NCBI GenBank assembly: GCA_021527695.1
Contig: JAKFAO010000010.1
Location: forward strand, 1,294,776 to 1,358,775
DNA length: 64,000 nucleotides
Origin: Naematelia aurantialba
Lineage: Eukaryota > Basidiomycota > Tremellomycetes > Tremellales > Naemateliaceae
Direction: 5' to 3'
Shown here: positions 47,888 through 58,775 of the stretch, in pieces
Layout: every line of letters starts with the position of its first letter
Numbering within the stretch: position 1 is the first letter of the stretch
The notes under the pieces: generated by a model
Database searches by the model: none
What the model was told of the DNA's origin: nothing
The model's input: the letters and a program-made list of their open reading frames with translations, nothing else
Program-made: the position numbers and the translations under genes

Positions 47888-49045
47888 TCAGGCATCCATC
47901 TCGAAGACGATGACTTCCCCCACCTTGCCACCGACATTGTCCAGCACAATGTTGTCTCCCACCTTAGCTTCGCGGATGAAGACTCCATCACCCTCCCCAA
48001 GCGTCACCTCGGAGTCTCCACCACTAACTTTGATGCGCACGCCGGATGCATCTTTTGAGGCTGCCTTTTTGTTGTACCCCGAAGACTGGACGACCTGTAC
48101 AAGCACGAGTTTAGAATTGACGCTCGCGGCGAGAGGAGGAAGCACGGTGTGGGTTACGCTTTTGGATGGGGACAGCAGCGTCACCAGAGTGTGCAGCGGA
48201 GAGTGGACCTAGAGTCAAGAGGTTAGCACAAGTCATTGTTGAAGGATGAAAGAGTACACAGGCTTACAGGCGTAGGACCATCACCTTCACGAGTCTCGAC
48301 TACATCCTCTGTACCGACAGGGGCGACGATCTTGACGAGCTTGTCGGTCTTTTCAGCATCGGTATAATGCCTGGTTTCAATCGTCAGTGAGGCTAAAATC
48401 CAATGGCAGCTGACTTACCGAGTGAAATATTGCGGCTTGAGGCCAGGCTGATAGGGCTTGGCCCAGATTTGCAGGAAATGAACCTCCTCCCTGTGTGATT
48501 GTTAGTAATGATTCGCAAAGTTAGACTAATACGACTGACGTATGATCGTTGTACTCTGAATGCCTAATACCCGTCCCTCCAGAAGTCATTTGCACGTCCC
48601 CGCGGACCATGGTCTCGACATTGCCCATACTGTCTTTGTGCGAGAGCTTGCCTGAGAGCAGGTATGAGAATATCTCAAACTCCCGATGTGGGTGTGTGGG
48701 GAAGCCTGTCTTGGGCTGAGGGTGCAAGTGATGCGGCAATGGTAAGGAAGATCGATTGGGGAAGTCCATGGTAGGCAAACACGATCATCAGTCAGAGAAC
48801 ATACTTTCCAGAGGTCAGCCGTAACTCACCGCTACACGGTCTTCGTTGATGACGCGCAGGCTGCCAAATCCTTCAAAGCGCGGATCATCCCAGTCTGCAA
48901 AGGAGAATGTATGGAATGTCTGCACGAGTCAGCACTACGCTCAGGTATTCAGTTGGGAAATGCAGCTCACCTTTAGCCAGCCATGGTCGGCTCCCCCTCG
49001 TGTCTCCGAAGGTCGAAACTGGAATTGCATCTGGCTCTGAGACAT
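47888..49045 (-). CDS. Pirin family protein (cupin)
   Basis: Iron-binding double cupin; relatives act as transcription cofactors or quercetinases. The first in-frame ATG is at 49043-49045 (MSQSQMQFQFRPSETRGGADHGWLK). The frame then runs TFHTFSFADWDDPRFEGFGSLRVINEDRVA, FPTHPHREFEIFSYLLSGKLSHKDS (the metal-binding His residues) and GDVQMTSGGTGIRHSEYND. EEVHFLQIWAKPYQPGLKPQYFTR ends the first cupin. The second cupin ends GEVIVFEMDA at 47888. The reading frame stays open upstream of the ATG to about 49250 and reads there like a mitochondrial presequence (see findings). Six or seven short exons. Confidence 0.85.
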
Positions 49046-50048
49046 AGTAGGGGTAGAAGTGGATATCTGTCGAGTAAAATGTAAGAGCGGGGCTCGAGCG
49101 GATCGAGAGGTGAACGCGAGGAGTGGTTTGCGGTAGATGATGCTAATGATTGCTATAGCGAGAGTCACAGTGAGGAACCGTAGTTTGAACCAGGACCTTG
49201 TTGGTCGAAGTTGTTCAGAAATGTTGAAGGTCTCTCTTGGAGAGGGTGGCTGTACCGCCTTTTATACCTCTTGTTCGTCGTTTCGAGTCTTCGTAACCAG
49301 TTACATGGATGAGTGATCCGCTGCTCAATCGCTGGGAAGCGGAACACTGCAAGTGGGAAGTCGTAGATTCGTAGATTGATTAGATTTCCCTCTTTGGGAA
49401 GGTCGATTCCCAGGCCTCTAGTAATCATTCCCCCTCACTTGCCGGCGTCTTCTAGCAGAGGGTATCCAACATCAGTGTGTCCTCATACATTGTAGAACAA
49501 GCTGGCATCTCGTAGAGTGCCAACGGCTCGTCGCATATCGCTGTCGGCCAGACGAGAGTAATGCACAACAGTTGAATTCCCAGGTTTATTTTGAGGGAGC
49601 GACAGAGTCCGGATGTAGAAATCAAGGCTGAAACAACCACGTGATGAGCACGTGTATTCCTGATCTGAGACGCGTTCACGCGCCGGAAAGGAAGGAAAGG
49701 AAGGAAAGAAGGAAAGAAGAAAGAAGGAAAGAAGGAAGGAAAGAATAAGAGCTCTGCATTCAGCCAGTCCTTTATCCTCTTGCATCGACGATACTTACTC
49801 ATCTGCTCTCTATCCTCACCCCGCTTTTCAACACCATCTGCAGCACCCGTCACCGACGAGGATATCACACGCTGCGTCGTAACCGATCGTCGGCTGGGAG
49901 GATTTGGGCACCGCTCTCCTAGCCTCGTTTTTTTCCCACGGGGAAGTCATCTCACCGCCTAAAAAAGGCATCTCACCATTCCCCTGATCGGCAGGCAAGA
50001 AAAAAATCAGCAGCTCGACAACTCCCTTCTAATATCCTCTTGGCGACG
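49046..50048. other. 1 kb divergent region, pirin and Munc13-like gene
   Basis: TATAAAAGGC on the minus strand at about 49257-49266 is a strong TATA candidate for pirin. Bases 49685-49747 are a purine tract made of GGAAA and GGAAG units. No independent gene is supported; the long minus ORF over 49452-49868 is low complexity. Confidence 0.55.
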
Positions 50049-53000
50049 ATGCTCCGCAACTCCCCTACACCATCGAGTCCGGGTCCGGGTAGCAGGCCTA
50101 TCCCGACCCCCAGCTTTTCCCAGTCAAACTCCTCCACCACCTCGTTTCACAGCGCCCGCGCGCCGTCCCCCAGGGTCAATGGGAACCAGCTCTCCAACTC
50201 ACCCAGAGCTATGGGAACACCACTTAGTTCATCACCTCTGGCGGGGTACTTTGACCGGCCGGCGGACACACGGTCTTTCAGCCGAGCGAGCGCAATCAGC
50301 GGAAAGAGCGAGACCGAGGACGTGGATAGACTGGGATACCTCTTCTCTTTGCGTGTTGCGTGAGTGGAGTCCGCCTTTTGCGTCACCTGCTCATATGTCT
50401 AGGGTCCTGCACCACCACCTCGCGAGCCCTCCCCCTCAGGGTCCCCGCCAGACTCCACACAGCTCGACTCCGCCTCTCCCCTCTATGCCGTCTCCCACGC
50501 TCACCGGCACATCACCTTCTGGCTCCCGCCTCAACTTCTCCTCCTTCAATTCACCTGGCGGTCCCAAGACACCGGAATTACCCTCTGGTGGCTCGACACC
50601 CAATTGCACGCCATCACCGGGCGTCCCCATGAACCGTCGAAAGTCGTCTGGGTTCGGTCTGAGCCTGGGGCGGAAGGACAAGGAAGACGCGGGACCCAAG
50701 TTGCCCAAGGAGTTTCTCACGGAATTTTGGGGCAAACTGGCTTTCGAGAACGGAGATGCAGCATGGAAGGCCTCAGTGACAAGCTTTCTGGGTATGGTGA
50801 AGAAGGGCACGAAAACGCCTAGCGGTCTTAACCTGCGCGAGGTCCCGACTATCCTCGAAGGTAGGCAGCGAAGGATATCCAAACTTACAGCCAGTTTTCA
50901 CATCAAGTATTCCTCCCTCGGCGCCGGTTCATTTGCATCAGTCACATTTCCTAAATCTGCTTTACAACCATCTTCCCCGATCCTCTGCTTTCTCTCCCGT
51001 AGCCAAAGCGCAGACCGAGAAAGACCGCGACCTGCTCTTTCGTTTGCGAGCAGAAGTCCAATCTTACATGCTTGCACCGAGCCCGGACCCTTCCGTTGAT
51101 CTGGCTTCCAGTGGGCTCAGACCTGCTATTGGCTTGGGGCGGACAGGCTCGCCGAACCCCGAGGCGGTGGTGAAGCGCAAACCTAGTCCAGTTTGGCTGG
51201 GTGAAGGAGAAGACGGAGTCTCAGGAATGATAGCTACTGTCGCAGATGTGTGGGGTATCACCCGGGAGGTGTTGGAGAAAGATGTGCAGAGTGTACGCCG
51301 TTCTGGGTCCTTGGATAAGGTACGTGTCTATATTGCCTCTTGCTGACTAGTAGCTCTACATGACCGATTTGAAGAAGGAGATGACCGCTTTGTCGGCACT
51401 TCCAGCTCCTCTCACTCCCACCCAGAAGATTCGCCAAGCCGAGCTCGCCGTGTCTCTTCAGTCAATCCTAAACGATTTCCCTGAATTGTCCACCCCAGGA
51501 TCGCCAATCGACTATCCCACTTCGGTCTCCGCTGCCGACAGAGGAGATTCCTTCTTCATTCCGCCGCGCAAGATTGAAGTATTCGGCCGCCTCACAGCAA
51601 AAGCAAGCGAAGTGGGGCACAATCCGAAGACACGGGATCTTGTGGAGCGGTGTCGAGACGTGTGGGGTATTGCAAGTCGGCGCGAAAAGGAGAAGGAGAT
51701 GGAGGGGCTAGTCAAACGTTGGTCAGACGCCGTTGGCGGACATGAAGAGGGCGACTGGGTGAAGAGCGTTGCTGAAGGTGTCAAGGAGCTCTCCGCTGGC
51801 TTGCGCCCTGGGGACCCCCTTCCTCCTGTGCTTGAAGGATTACTTGTTAACCTCACTTCGACCCTAGCGACGTCAATTTCAACCATCTTCCCCACTACAT
51901 CTCTTCCGCCGCCGCCACCCCCCCTATCTCTTCTACCCCTTCTACGAGCCGGTGGAGACGCATTCCTTGCACACCCAAGTGTCTTGAAAGTCTCCTCGGA
52001 CCTATCGGACGAATTGAAAGCGGGCGCTGTCGGCGAATACGTAGCAGCCATCAGTACTCTGATGAGCGGTACGGAGAACGCCAGGACAGTAGGCACGAGC
52101 GGACGAGATAGCCTGCTCGAAGGTTTCGAAAATGTCGCGAAGTGGATGCACAAGGAGGTGGTGAACGTTAAGAAGGTGTGGGGTCAGGGCTTGGGACCGT
52201 GAGTATTCATCCGCTTCAGTCTCAGCTAGATTGTGTACGTGATATACACGATGCTGATGAGGCACAGACAACTTAGTCCTGCCGGAATTATCCTGTCGAA
52301 ACAGCTCCCACTCTTCTGCGCCGAGTTACAATCGCTTGACAAGCCCCAAACCTCCGCGAGCGATATATTCGGGCTGTACGAGGTCACTGGTCGGCTGTTG
52401 GAGCTGTGGGAAGAGCTATGCCCAGGGTAGGCCCCTGTATAATCGCACCAGCTTATTCGGATAGACAAGATCACGGGTTTGAGCTGGATCTCTTCTTTGA
52501 GCCCCACGTCCTCGCTTGGCTGCGTGATACCGAGGAGCAGAATACACATGAATGGGTTTCGCGTGCGGTCGGGATGGACAGTGTGAGTCACTTTGACTGC
52601 TACTTGTACATTTCGTAATCGCTAACATTGATCTCAGTGGGTCCCAGAAGGAGAGAACAAGCACTCGCAGTCTGTTATCGACCTCTTTGATTTCATTCGA
52701 GGCTCGGCTCAAGTCATTTTACATGATTTACCGTTGGGAGAGTACAAGCGGGCAGTGTATCTGATTGATCTGTCTAAAGTACGTTGATACATGTTGCTTG
52801 TGCGGTTTCTAAGCCGCTGACTCTCCTCAGACTGTCTCTATCGCTGTCACTCAATACGCCAAGACCGTTCAGACTCTATTCCAGAACGACATGTCACCGG
52901 CAAAAGCGTCAACACCGACCACGGAGATCCAAAATAAGTTGGGAGGAAAAGCTGGGAATTGGCTTGCCAAGGGCCAGCAAGCTGTGAAGAATCTTGAGAA

Positions 53001-54507
53001 GAAAAGGATCGAGGGAGTCGTGGTCCCGCCAGTCGTGAGGATCGGCTGTTTCTTCAACACGCATAGGACTTGGACTGACGGATCCTGCTAGGCGTGTGTC
53101 AAACTCACCGACATGTCTGCTGCGCAGGTATGCCTGGAAGACCTTGTCTACGCCTTGGAAGCCGAAGATACCGCTCGCATCATCAAGGAACACAAGCTGT
53201 CTTCAGGTTTGACTGGTACCGAGAAGCCCGGCCGAAACGTTTTCACCGTCACCGTCATGCGCGGTGAGAACATGCTAGGGAAGGGCCTAGGAAAGCCAGC
53301 CGACGGCTTTGTGACAGTCGTTGACAAGGGGACGGGAGAGCGGTTAACGAAGTCACGAACAATCCTTGGTGTCGAAGATCCGAGATGGTAAGTCATGCTC
53401 TTGGAGCGAAGCTAACATTGTAGGGAACAAAGCTTCGAGATCTCCGTCGATGCTCTCAAACAGCTTGAATTATCGGCCTACGACCGTCAGCTTGTCGGCA
53501 AGCATGACATCATCGGCACATGCTCCTTCAAGCTAGATCCGCGTTTCTATGTCGAGCATTCAACCCGAGATGTTGTGCTGCCATTGAACCCTCGCGGGAT
53601 GGTTCACCTTCGGATCAGTATGGAAGGTGGTGAGAAACATGACGTGTCGTACCATCTCTCAGCCGCTACTCGAGCTCTTCAGAGAGCTGAGGGAGACATG
53701 ATCCGCGAACTCGTCGACAAGATGTCCGAATTCATCCGGACGGTCCTTAGCAAGGACACCTTACTTGCATTAACCAAGCCGCTAAAGGACAAGAAAAAGC
53801 CAAAGGCTGCGCTGTATGATGGTGAATTGGAGACCAGCCTCGGGCCTCTCTTTGAGTACCTGAACGAAAACGTGAGACTTGCCTTGTCTTCTCAGAATAT
53901 TAGCTGATATTCGCAGTTCTCGGTCTTCAGCGTGACATTGCCCTTGGCGCTTCGTCTTGAGGTTATGCTTGCCTTGTGGAAATCGATCATCTCAATCCTT
54001 ATCTCTCTTCTTGTTCCTCCACTCTCCGACAAGCCTATGTCGACCCGTGATCCTCTCGGTTCCCATGAGATAGACGTGGTTTTCAAATGGCTTCAGCTTA
54101 TCAAGGCATTTTTCAATGCTAATGAAGGAGGCGTCGAGCACGGCGTCCCCTTGATGGAGCTGCAGAAGGGCAATTATCGCGATCTGGTCATGCTTGGACA
54201 ATATCTCGACCTCCCGAGCGCACAGCTCCGAGAACGAGCCACTGCAGCGGTCAAGGCTGCCGGACGACCGGCCGGCGTAGTGAGTGGAATGAGGTCGATG
54301 AGCGTGAACGAAAATGGAGGTAGTCGGGACGAGGGTGAGGAACGGATGGCTGAGATCCTATTGAGGATCGCTCGGACGAGGTAAGTCTACGGCGTTTCGT
54401 GTAGGTCAGCCACTAAAGGGCGCAGAACCGACATGGTCGAATTCCTGCCTAGAGAGCTCGGGCTTCTGAACAAGGCTCGAGTGGATCGACAGGGTGGAGT
54501 AGTATGA
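50049..54507 (+). CDS. Munc13/UNC13-like C2 and MHD domain protein
   Basis: Large protein of the UNC13 type (related to S. pombe Ync13), expected to prime vesicle fusion and link exocytosis with wall integrity at the plasma membrane. The first ATG is 50049-50051 (MLRNSPTPSSPGPG). The first 250 residues are disordered and Ser/Pro-rich. The conserved part starts near KLPKEFLTEFWGKLAFENGDAAWKASVTSFL and runs through IEVFGRLTAKASEVGHNPKTRDLVERCRDVWGIASRREKEKEME. The MHD1 region covers about 52270-53000. A C2 domain (NVFTVTVMRGENMLGKGLGKPADGFVTVVD...GKHDIIGTCSFKLDPRFY) lies at 53230-53560, followed by MHD2 with FKWLQLIKAFFNANEGGV. The end is LGLLNKARVDRQGGVV. About ten exons, roughly 1,300 residues. 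Probably single copy. Confidence 0.8.
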
Positions 54508-54682
54508 GGAGCGAGATTTGCAAAGAATAATTACAATTGAGACGTCCTGTGCAATGACTGGGCTGTAATTGTGGGTTAGCTGCATGTAATCTACTATAGT
54601 GAATGGGATTTGACGTGATCGTGAAGGGAGCAGTTATGATGCATCTATCACCGACACTTTTTCCTTGCTCACGCAGGTCTGA

Positions 54683-55290
54683 CTAAACCTTCCATGTGCC
54701 CTTGGCGCGTCGCTGCATTATCGTCACAACAACGAACAGCGCCGAGCCAAAGAGCACGCTGACTCCCGACCAGATGATGGGAGCCTTAAACCCGTACTGA
54801 TCCAGGAGCGCGCCTGCGATGGGAGTCCCGCTGAGCGCCGCAAATGCCATGGCCATCATACCCATGCCGACACGTGCACCGATCTCATGGAAGTTGCGCG
54901 CGAAGATCATGAGCGCTGGTGACATGAGAGACACGAAAGCTCCCGAGAAGAAGCCGAACAGGATTGTCACGACGATTAGACCGCCGGATGTCGTGGCGCC
55001 GAAGATGGAGAAGCAGATGAATCCTGCGCAGGTGCACATGAATGTCAGAAGGTTGAGTGGGCCGACGTAATCTGCCAAGAAGTTTGGCGTGATCCGGCCC
55101 AACACGGAAGCGGCGTTGAGAATGGCGAGGGTATAATCAGTCAAGTTGTCCGGGATATCGTGGTCTTCTGCGAAGATCTAAGATTCGTCAGCCTGACGTG
55201 CCGATTCATTGGATCCATCTTACTTGGAGGTAGTATGGAGGAAAGAAGACACCCCAGGACACGAAGAACAGTCCAGCGACAGCTATTGTA
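54683..55290 (-). pseudogene. C-terminal half of a monocarboxylate-type MFS transporter
   Basis: Two exons read ELFSSVPYTIAVAGLFFVSWGVFFPPYYLQ (about 55290-55213) and, after a 50-nt intron, IFAEDHDIPDNLTDYTLAILNAASVLGRITPNFLADYVG to the end TIMQRRAKGTWKV (54683). This is spans 7-12 of a fungal MCT-type carrier, well conserved and in frame. Nothing resembling spans 1-6 precedes it: 55300-55587 holds no matching exon, and another gene starts at 55588. So it lacks its N-terminal half and has no plausible start of its own. The fitting half lies on the opposite strand at 61910-62690. Confidence 0.8.
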
Positions 55291-55587
55291 TATGGGACGC
55301 TTGAGAAGAGCTCTTTCGGAAGTTATGATGTCTTATTGTGAGCAATCTTTGCTGAGGTTTGCCGGTCGTTGTCTTGGTTCCTGTTCATGGCCATCCTCTG
55401 TTCGTCATGAGTACAGAGTAGTATTACTGTTTTGTGAACTACTCTCGGCATGCTGTGACATGTCGCATTCAAGCATATTACGTAATCTGGCCCGGAGGGT
55501 TTTCCCGTTCACAAACACGTCATCGTTTCTTCTCGTTTCTCTGCGCACAACTAACTGTACTCTCCCTCGCGAACAAAACAGCCGCTG
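55291..55587. other. Probable rearrangement breakpoint and promoter
   Basis: The transporter homology stops at about 55290-55320. TTACGTAA at 55487-55494 is another bZIP-type palindrome, 95 bases upstream of the next start codon. Confidence 0.4.
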
Positions 55588-57238
55588 ATGGAGCCGGCGC
55601 CTGCACCGTCGACACGGCCTTCGGGGTCTTCCCACTCGGGTACCTCAGTTCCGAGGTCGGCGCTCAGTGCCCTCGCTTCTCGAGAGCGCTACTCGATGAC
55701 CCTCGGTAGATACGGGGTCCGACGCCTCTTCCCCGTCTCCCTTGATGACGAGACCGTGACGACCGTCCGCGACATTCGGGCAAGGAAGGATGGCCTGCGG
55801 ACCTGGTCGTCCATAATCGAATTGGTGAGTGAACTCCAGAAGCGGAATAGCTTCTGAACGATAACTTCTTGACAGCCGTTCACCCGAACCAGCGCGGCCT
55901 TTGCTCTGCTCCAAGATGGTCCACGCTATCGAATCGCCGAAGACCCCGAGACCGCCTCTATTGTTGCCACCGCTCATGAAGTCGTTTACCAGTTCACTGA
56001 GTTGGTCCGCCGTTCCGCAGAAGAGCTCGAGTGGTATGAGCCTTACCAGCATCTCCTGCAGTCATTGTGTGTGGAGCACCAAGAGGCTGCATGTACTCAG
56101 TATGTCGGCAAGCTTCTCCTCTCTATTTTCTGTTCATTCTATCTCTTGTCGTCGCAGTCAGGCTAACGATAGGGCACCAGGGGGATGCTCGCGACTTCAA
56201 AAGCAACCCTTGATGCTCTCAATCTTACCGAGCTTATCGCCGTCAAACCTGACCTCGCTTTGGGCTTGAAGCCTCAGTCCATCATCATCCGCCAGGATCG
56301 CCACAGTCAGTCAATATCGGTTGATCCCGTTCAATATGTCGCCGAGAGGTCGGAGCGCGTCGTCACTGGTCTTAATGAAGGTGCGTCCCGACACTCCCTC
56401 GTTTTACCTCTCCCGGCACTAGATTTACTGTCTCTTACCTTGCACCTTCTCGAAGTTTATGACGTCCCCATTTGGCTTCCCCACCTGTTCGTCGAAAGCA
56501 AACCTTCCGAAGGCAACCAGCACAAAGCCGAGTTGCAGAATGATACGGCGATGAGGATAGGATTGGGCGCCGTGCTTCGTATGGCTGAGCAGGCAAAAAA
56601 GGCCGACCCAGTGAACTATCGTGGGCCGTCATGCGTCTTGCTGCGAGTATTTGGCTTGGTAACTTGTGGTCAGCGTGCCACGTTGCGAATGATGAAAGCC
56701 GAAAGCAACAAGCAGTATGTGAGTTCGAACGGAATTCCTACAAAGGGTGTTGAGGCTGCCGTTGATGCTGCTCGTTTTCCCCCAGGGGGTTGTCGAAGTC
56801 TGGAGCGGGTCCACAATTCAACCGGTGGAGCTTCTGGAGCTCATTTCACTGATCCGATATCTGAATGATCGAAGTATACCAGAGCGACACGAAATGATAG
56901 GGCATTGGTTATGGTGTCTCCGAGATCTGGAAGCCACGAGCCGGACGCTCCCGGTCGAGGTGGAGACGGTAGCAAATGCAGACGACGCTCAGGGTGAAGG
57001 TGAAGGTGGTAGCAGCATCAATGGCCCCGGTCGCGCATCTGCCACACCACAGCCGAGACAAGGAGCCCGGAGCCAGAAAAAAAAAGGAAAGAGCAAGGGC
57101 AAGAGAAAGGGCACGGCCACCAGTAGCAAATCTATCGTTGCTCTGCCTGGGGCTGAAGCTTGGTCGTCTACTAGCCCGCGAGGCACCAATGATCTTCGCA
57201 TCTGGGTCGAGAATTGGAGACGTTCAACCACAGCTTGA
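55588..57238 (+). CDS. Unrecognised protein with basic C-terminal tail
   Basis: I do not recognise this family. The start ATG gives MEPAPAPSTRPSGSSHSGTS, a Ser/Pro-rich start, then TLGRYGVRRLFPVSLDDETVTTVRDIRARKDGL. After a short intron (about 55825-55876) follow FTRTSAAFALLQDGPRYRIAEDPETASIVATAHEVVYQFTELVRRSAEELEWYEPYQHLLQSLCVEH. A longer helical part with LPALDLLSLTLHLLEVYDVPIWLPHLF follows. A last intron near 56725-56783 joins GVVEVWSGSTIQPVELLELISLIRYLND. The tail holds a Lys/Arg run (SQKKKGKSKGKRKG) that could be a nuclear or nucleolar signal. About 430 residues, soluble. The conserved-looking core and clean introns argue that it is real. It lies inside the proposed inversion. Confidence 0.6.
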
Positions 57239-57673
57239 AGGCTCAGAGTGAAAAGTTTTGTCCAGCATAGACGCATCGGTAGAAGACACATTCATCGTTC
57301 TCTGTACATTACCATGCTACGTACTGTATGTAATAGTGCAAATATCGACTGTATCATTGCGCAAGTGTTGCGTTGTCGACAGAATGTTCTTCACCCTGGT
57401 ATGGCCCTACTCATCTCTTGGCCCTTTACTCCCGGTCTTTATCCCGTGCACAAATCTCACGCCTGCCGACGGCTTTCTGGCGTCGATCTCGTTGATCATG
57501 GAGAGAATATTCTCCCTTTCATTAGTGGCAAGCTGTGAGAAACGACTGCCATGGACGAGCAAAAGTAAGGTCACATGTGACCTGATGCGACTGAAGAGAG
57601 CAAATGCCCGGGAAAAGGTGTCACGGTGCTCGACTCTAACTTCAGCTAAGAGCCCACCATTCAACTCTTGATC
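57239..57673. other. Spacer, no gene seen
   Basis: 435 bases of 3' flank. ORFs on both strands lack family likeness and good start context. Confidence 0.4.
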
Positions 57674-57950
57674 TGTTACGACCGTGTCGTGACGGTGACT
57701 GTGGGTGCTTGAGGCCTCAGGACGAGACTACGACTATGGGGACTCGGGGAGTATACTAGAGCGAGAGGAAGAATGACAAGAGATACGAGTACATCTCTCG
57801 AGGGACACGAGAAGGGAGTGCGAGGCATATATATAAGTATCGAACGAGTGTATTCGAGATCCCTGACTCCGGGATTTGGAGTAATCTAATCGATATCCAT
57901 CATGACAGCCAGGTCTCCGATTTTCTGCCTGCCGGGTAAGAGTCGTAACA
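57674..57950. mobile_element. Candidate solo LTR of a retrotransposon
   Basis: 277 bases bounded by perfect 9-bp inverted ends, TGTTACGAC (57674-57682) and GTCGTAACA (57942-57950), with the TG...CA termini of LTRs. Inside, ATATATATAAG near 57827-57837 is a TATA candidate about two thirds along. No 5-bp target duplication is evident (TGATC left, GGTGT right), and no gag, pol or second LTR is near. An old solo LTR or a fragment is therefore the best reading. The call rests on termini and promoter-like content only. Confidence 0.45.
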
Positions 57951-58117
57951 GGTGTCATGTATGGGGGTATTTTTCTGAATCATTCCAGGATCTCAGGTGT
58001 ATGGGGGTATTTTTCTGAATCTTCCCAGGATCTCAGGTGTCATGTATGAGGTATATTTTGAATCATCCCAGTGTCCGGTATGGGGGTATGTTTTTGAACC
58101 TCCCCTAGTGTCATGTC
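57951..58117. repeat. Minisatellite of about 40-bp units
   Basis: Imperfect tandem units sharing TGTATGGGGGTATTTTTCTG followed by AATC, TTCCCAGGATCTCAGGTG and GTGTCATG. Copies start at about 57959, 57999, 58042 and 58078, each more diverged towards the right. It begins directly after the LTR-like end. Confidence 0.75.
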
Positions 58118-58775
58118 GGCAAGCGGTTCGTCGAGTCACCACGTGACTAAATACAGGGGCGTCCCCAGGATGGACGATACCTGTTTGCCGGGGAGGCTGG
58201 TCGACGAGGCTGGACGGTCTCGACGAGGCTGGACGAATCGTTCACTTGAATTCGCCGAGTATATAGAATATACCATTTTTGTAGAGAGGATCCCCAGCGA
58301 TCCTCGATTGAGTCCCATAGTCCAAGACCCAACGATCTCGTTCTAACTTCGATGGGTCTACAGCTACTCATCTGAGTTCTTCTAGATCGCCCAAGTCCCA
58401 GTCCACGTCTCCAATCCCACGTCCCAGTCCCAAGTCAAGCCAATCCTCATTCTCTCAACGAGTTCTCACGAAACTCGTCCAATTCCAAGCCAGTCATTGT
58501 GCAGCGGGCCCAGGTCGCCGAAGTTAGACCGGAGCATCGTGACAAAGGGCTAGGGCTATCTAACGCACTATATAATTGTGGAAGTTTTTCAACAAATCAA
58601 ATCCCCCTCCCTCCAGACCAGCCTGTAACCCCTAAGAGACCAACCATGACGACTCCGATATTGGGAAGTGACTGCGCCTTCGCGGAAGGTGGCGCAGTGG
58701 ATACATCTCATAGATCCCGAACAAACAAACCCCAGCTACAACTATCAGCTCGTGCAAAGTAGGGTCACGGACAAC
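58118..58775. other. Gene-free subtelomeric segment
   Basis: Holds a short duplicated piece, GACGAGGCTGGACG, at 58203-58216 and 58221-58234. Two TATA-like sites (GTATATAGAATATAC near 58259 and CTATATAATTG near 58568) and a C/A-rich leader with repeated CCCAGTCC and CCCAAGTC (58390-58440) follow. It looks like promoter plus untranslated leader, or a decayed element, but no ORF follows that I recognise. Confidence 0.4.

Noticed and set aside
49452..49868. Minus-strand ORF with Phe/Ser/Pro-rich repeats.
   Set aside because: Low-complexity reading of the GGAAA-type purine tract; no start context or domain.
58118..58775. A second LTR, suggested by TATA sites and a C/A-rich leader.
   Set aside because: No matching inverted TG...CA ends could be found, so it is only described.
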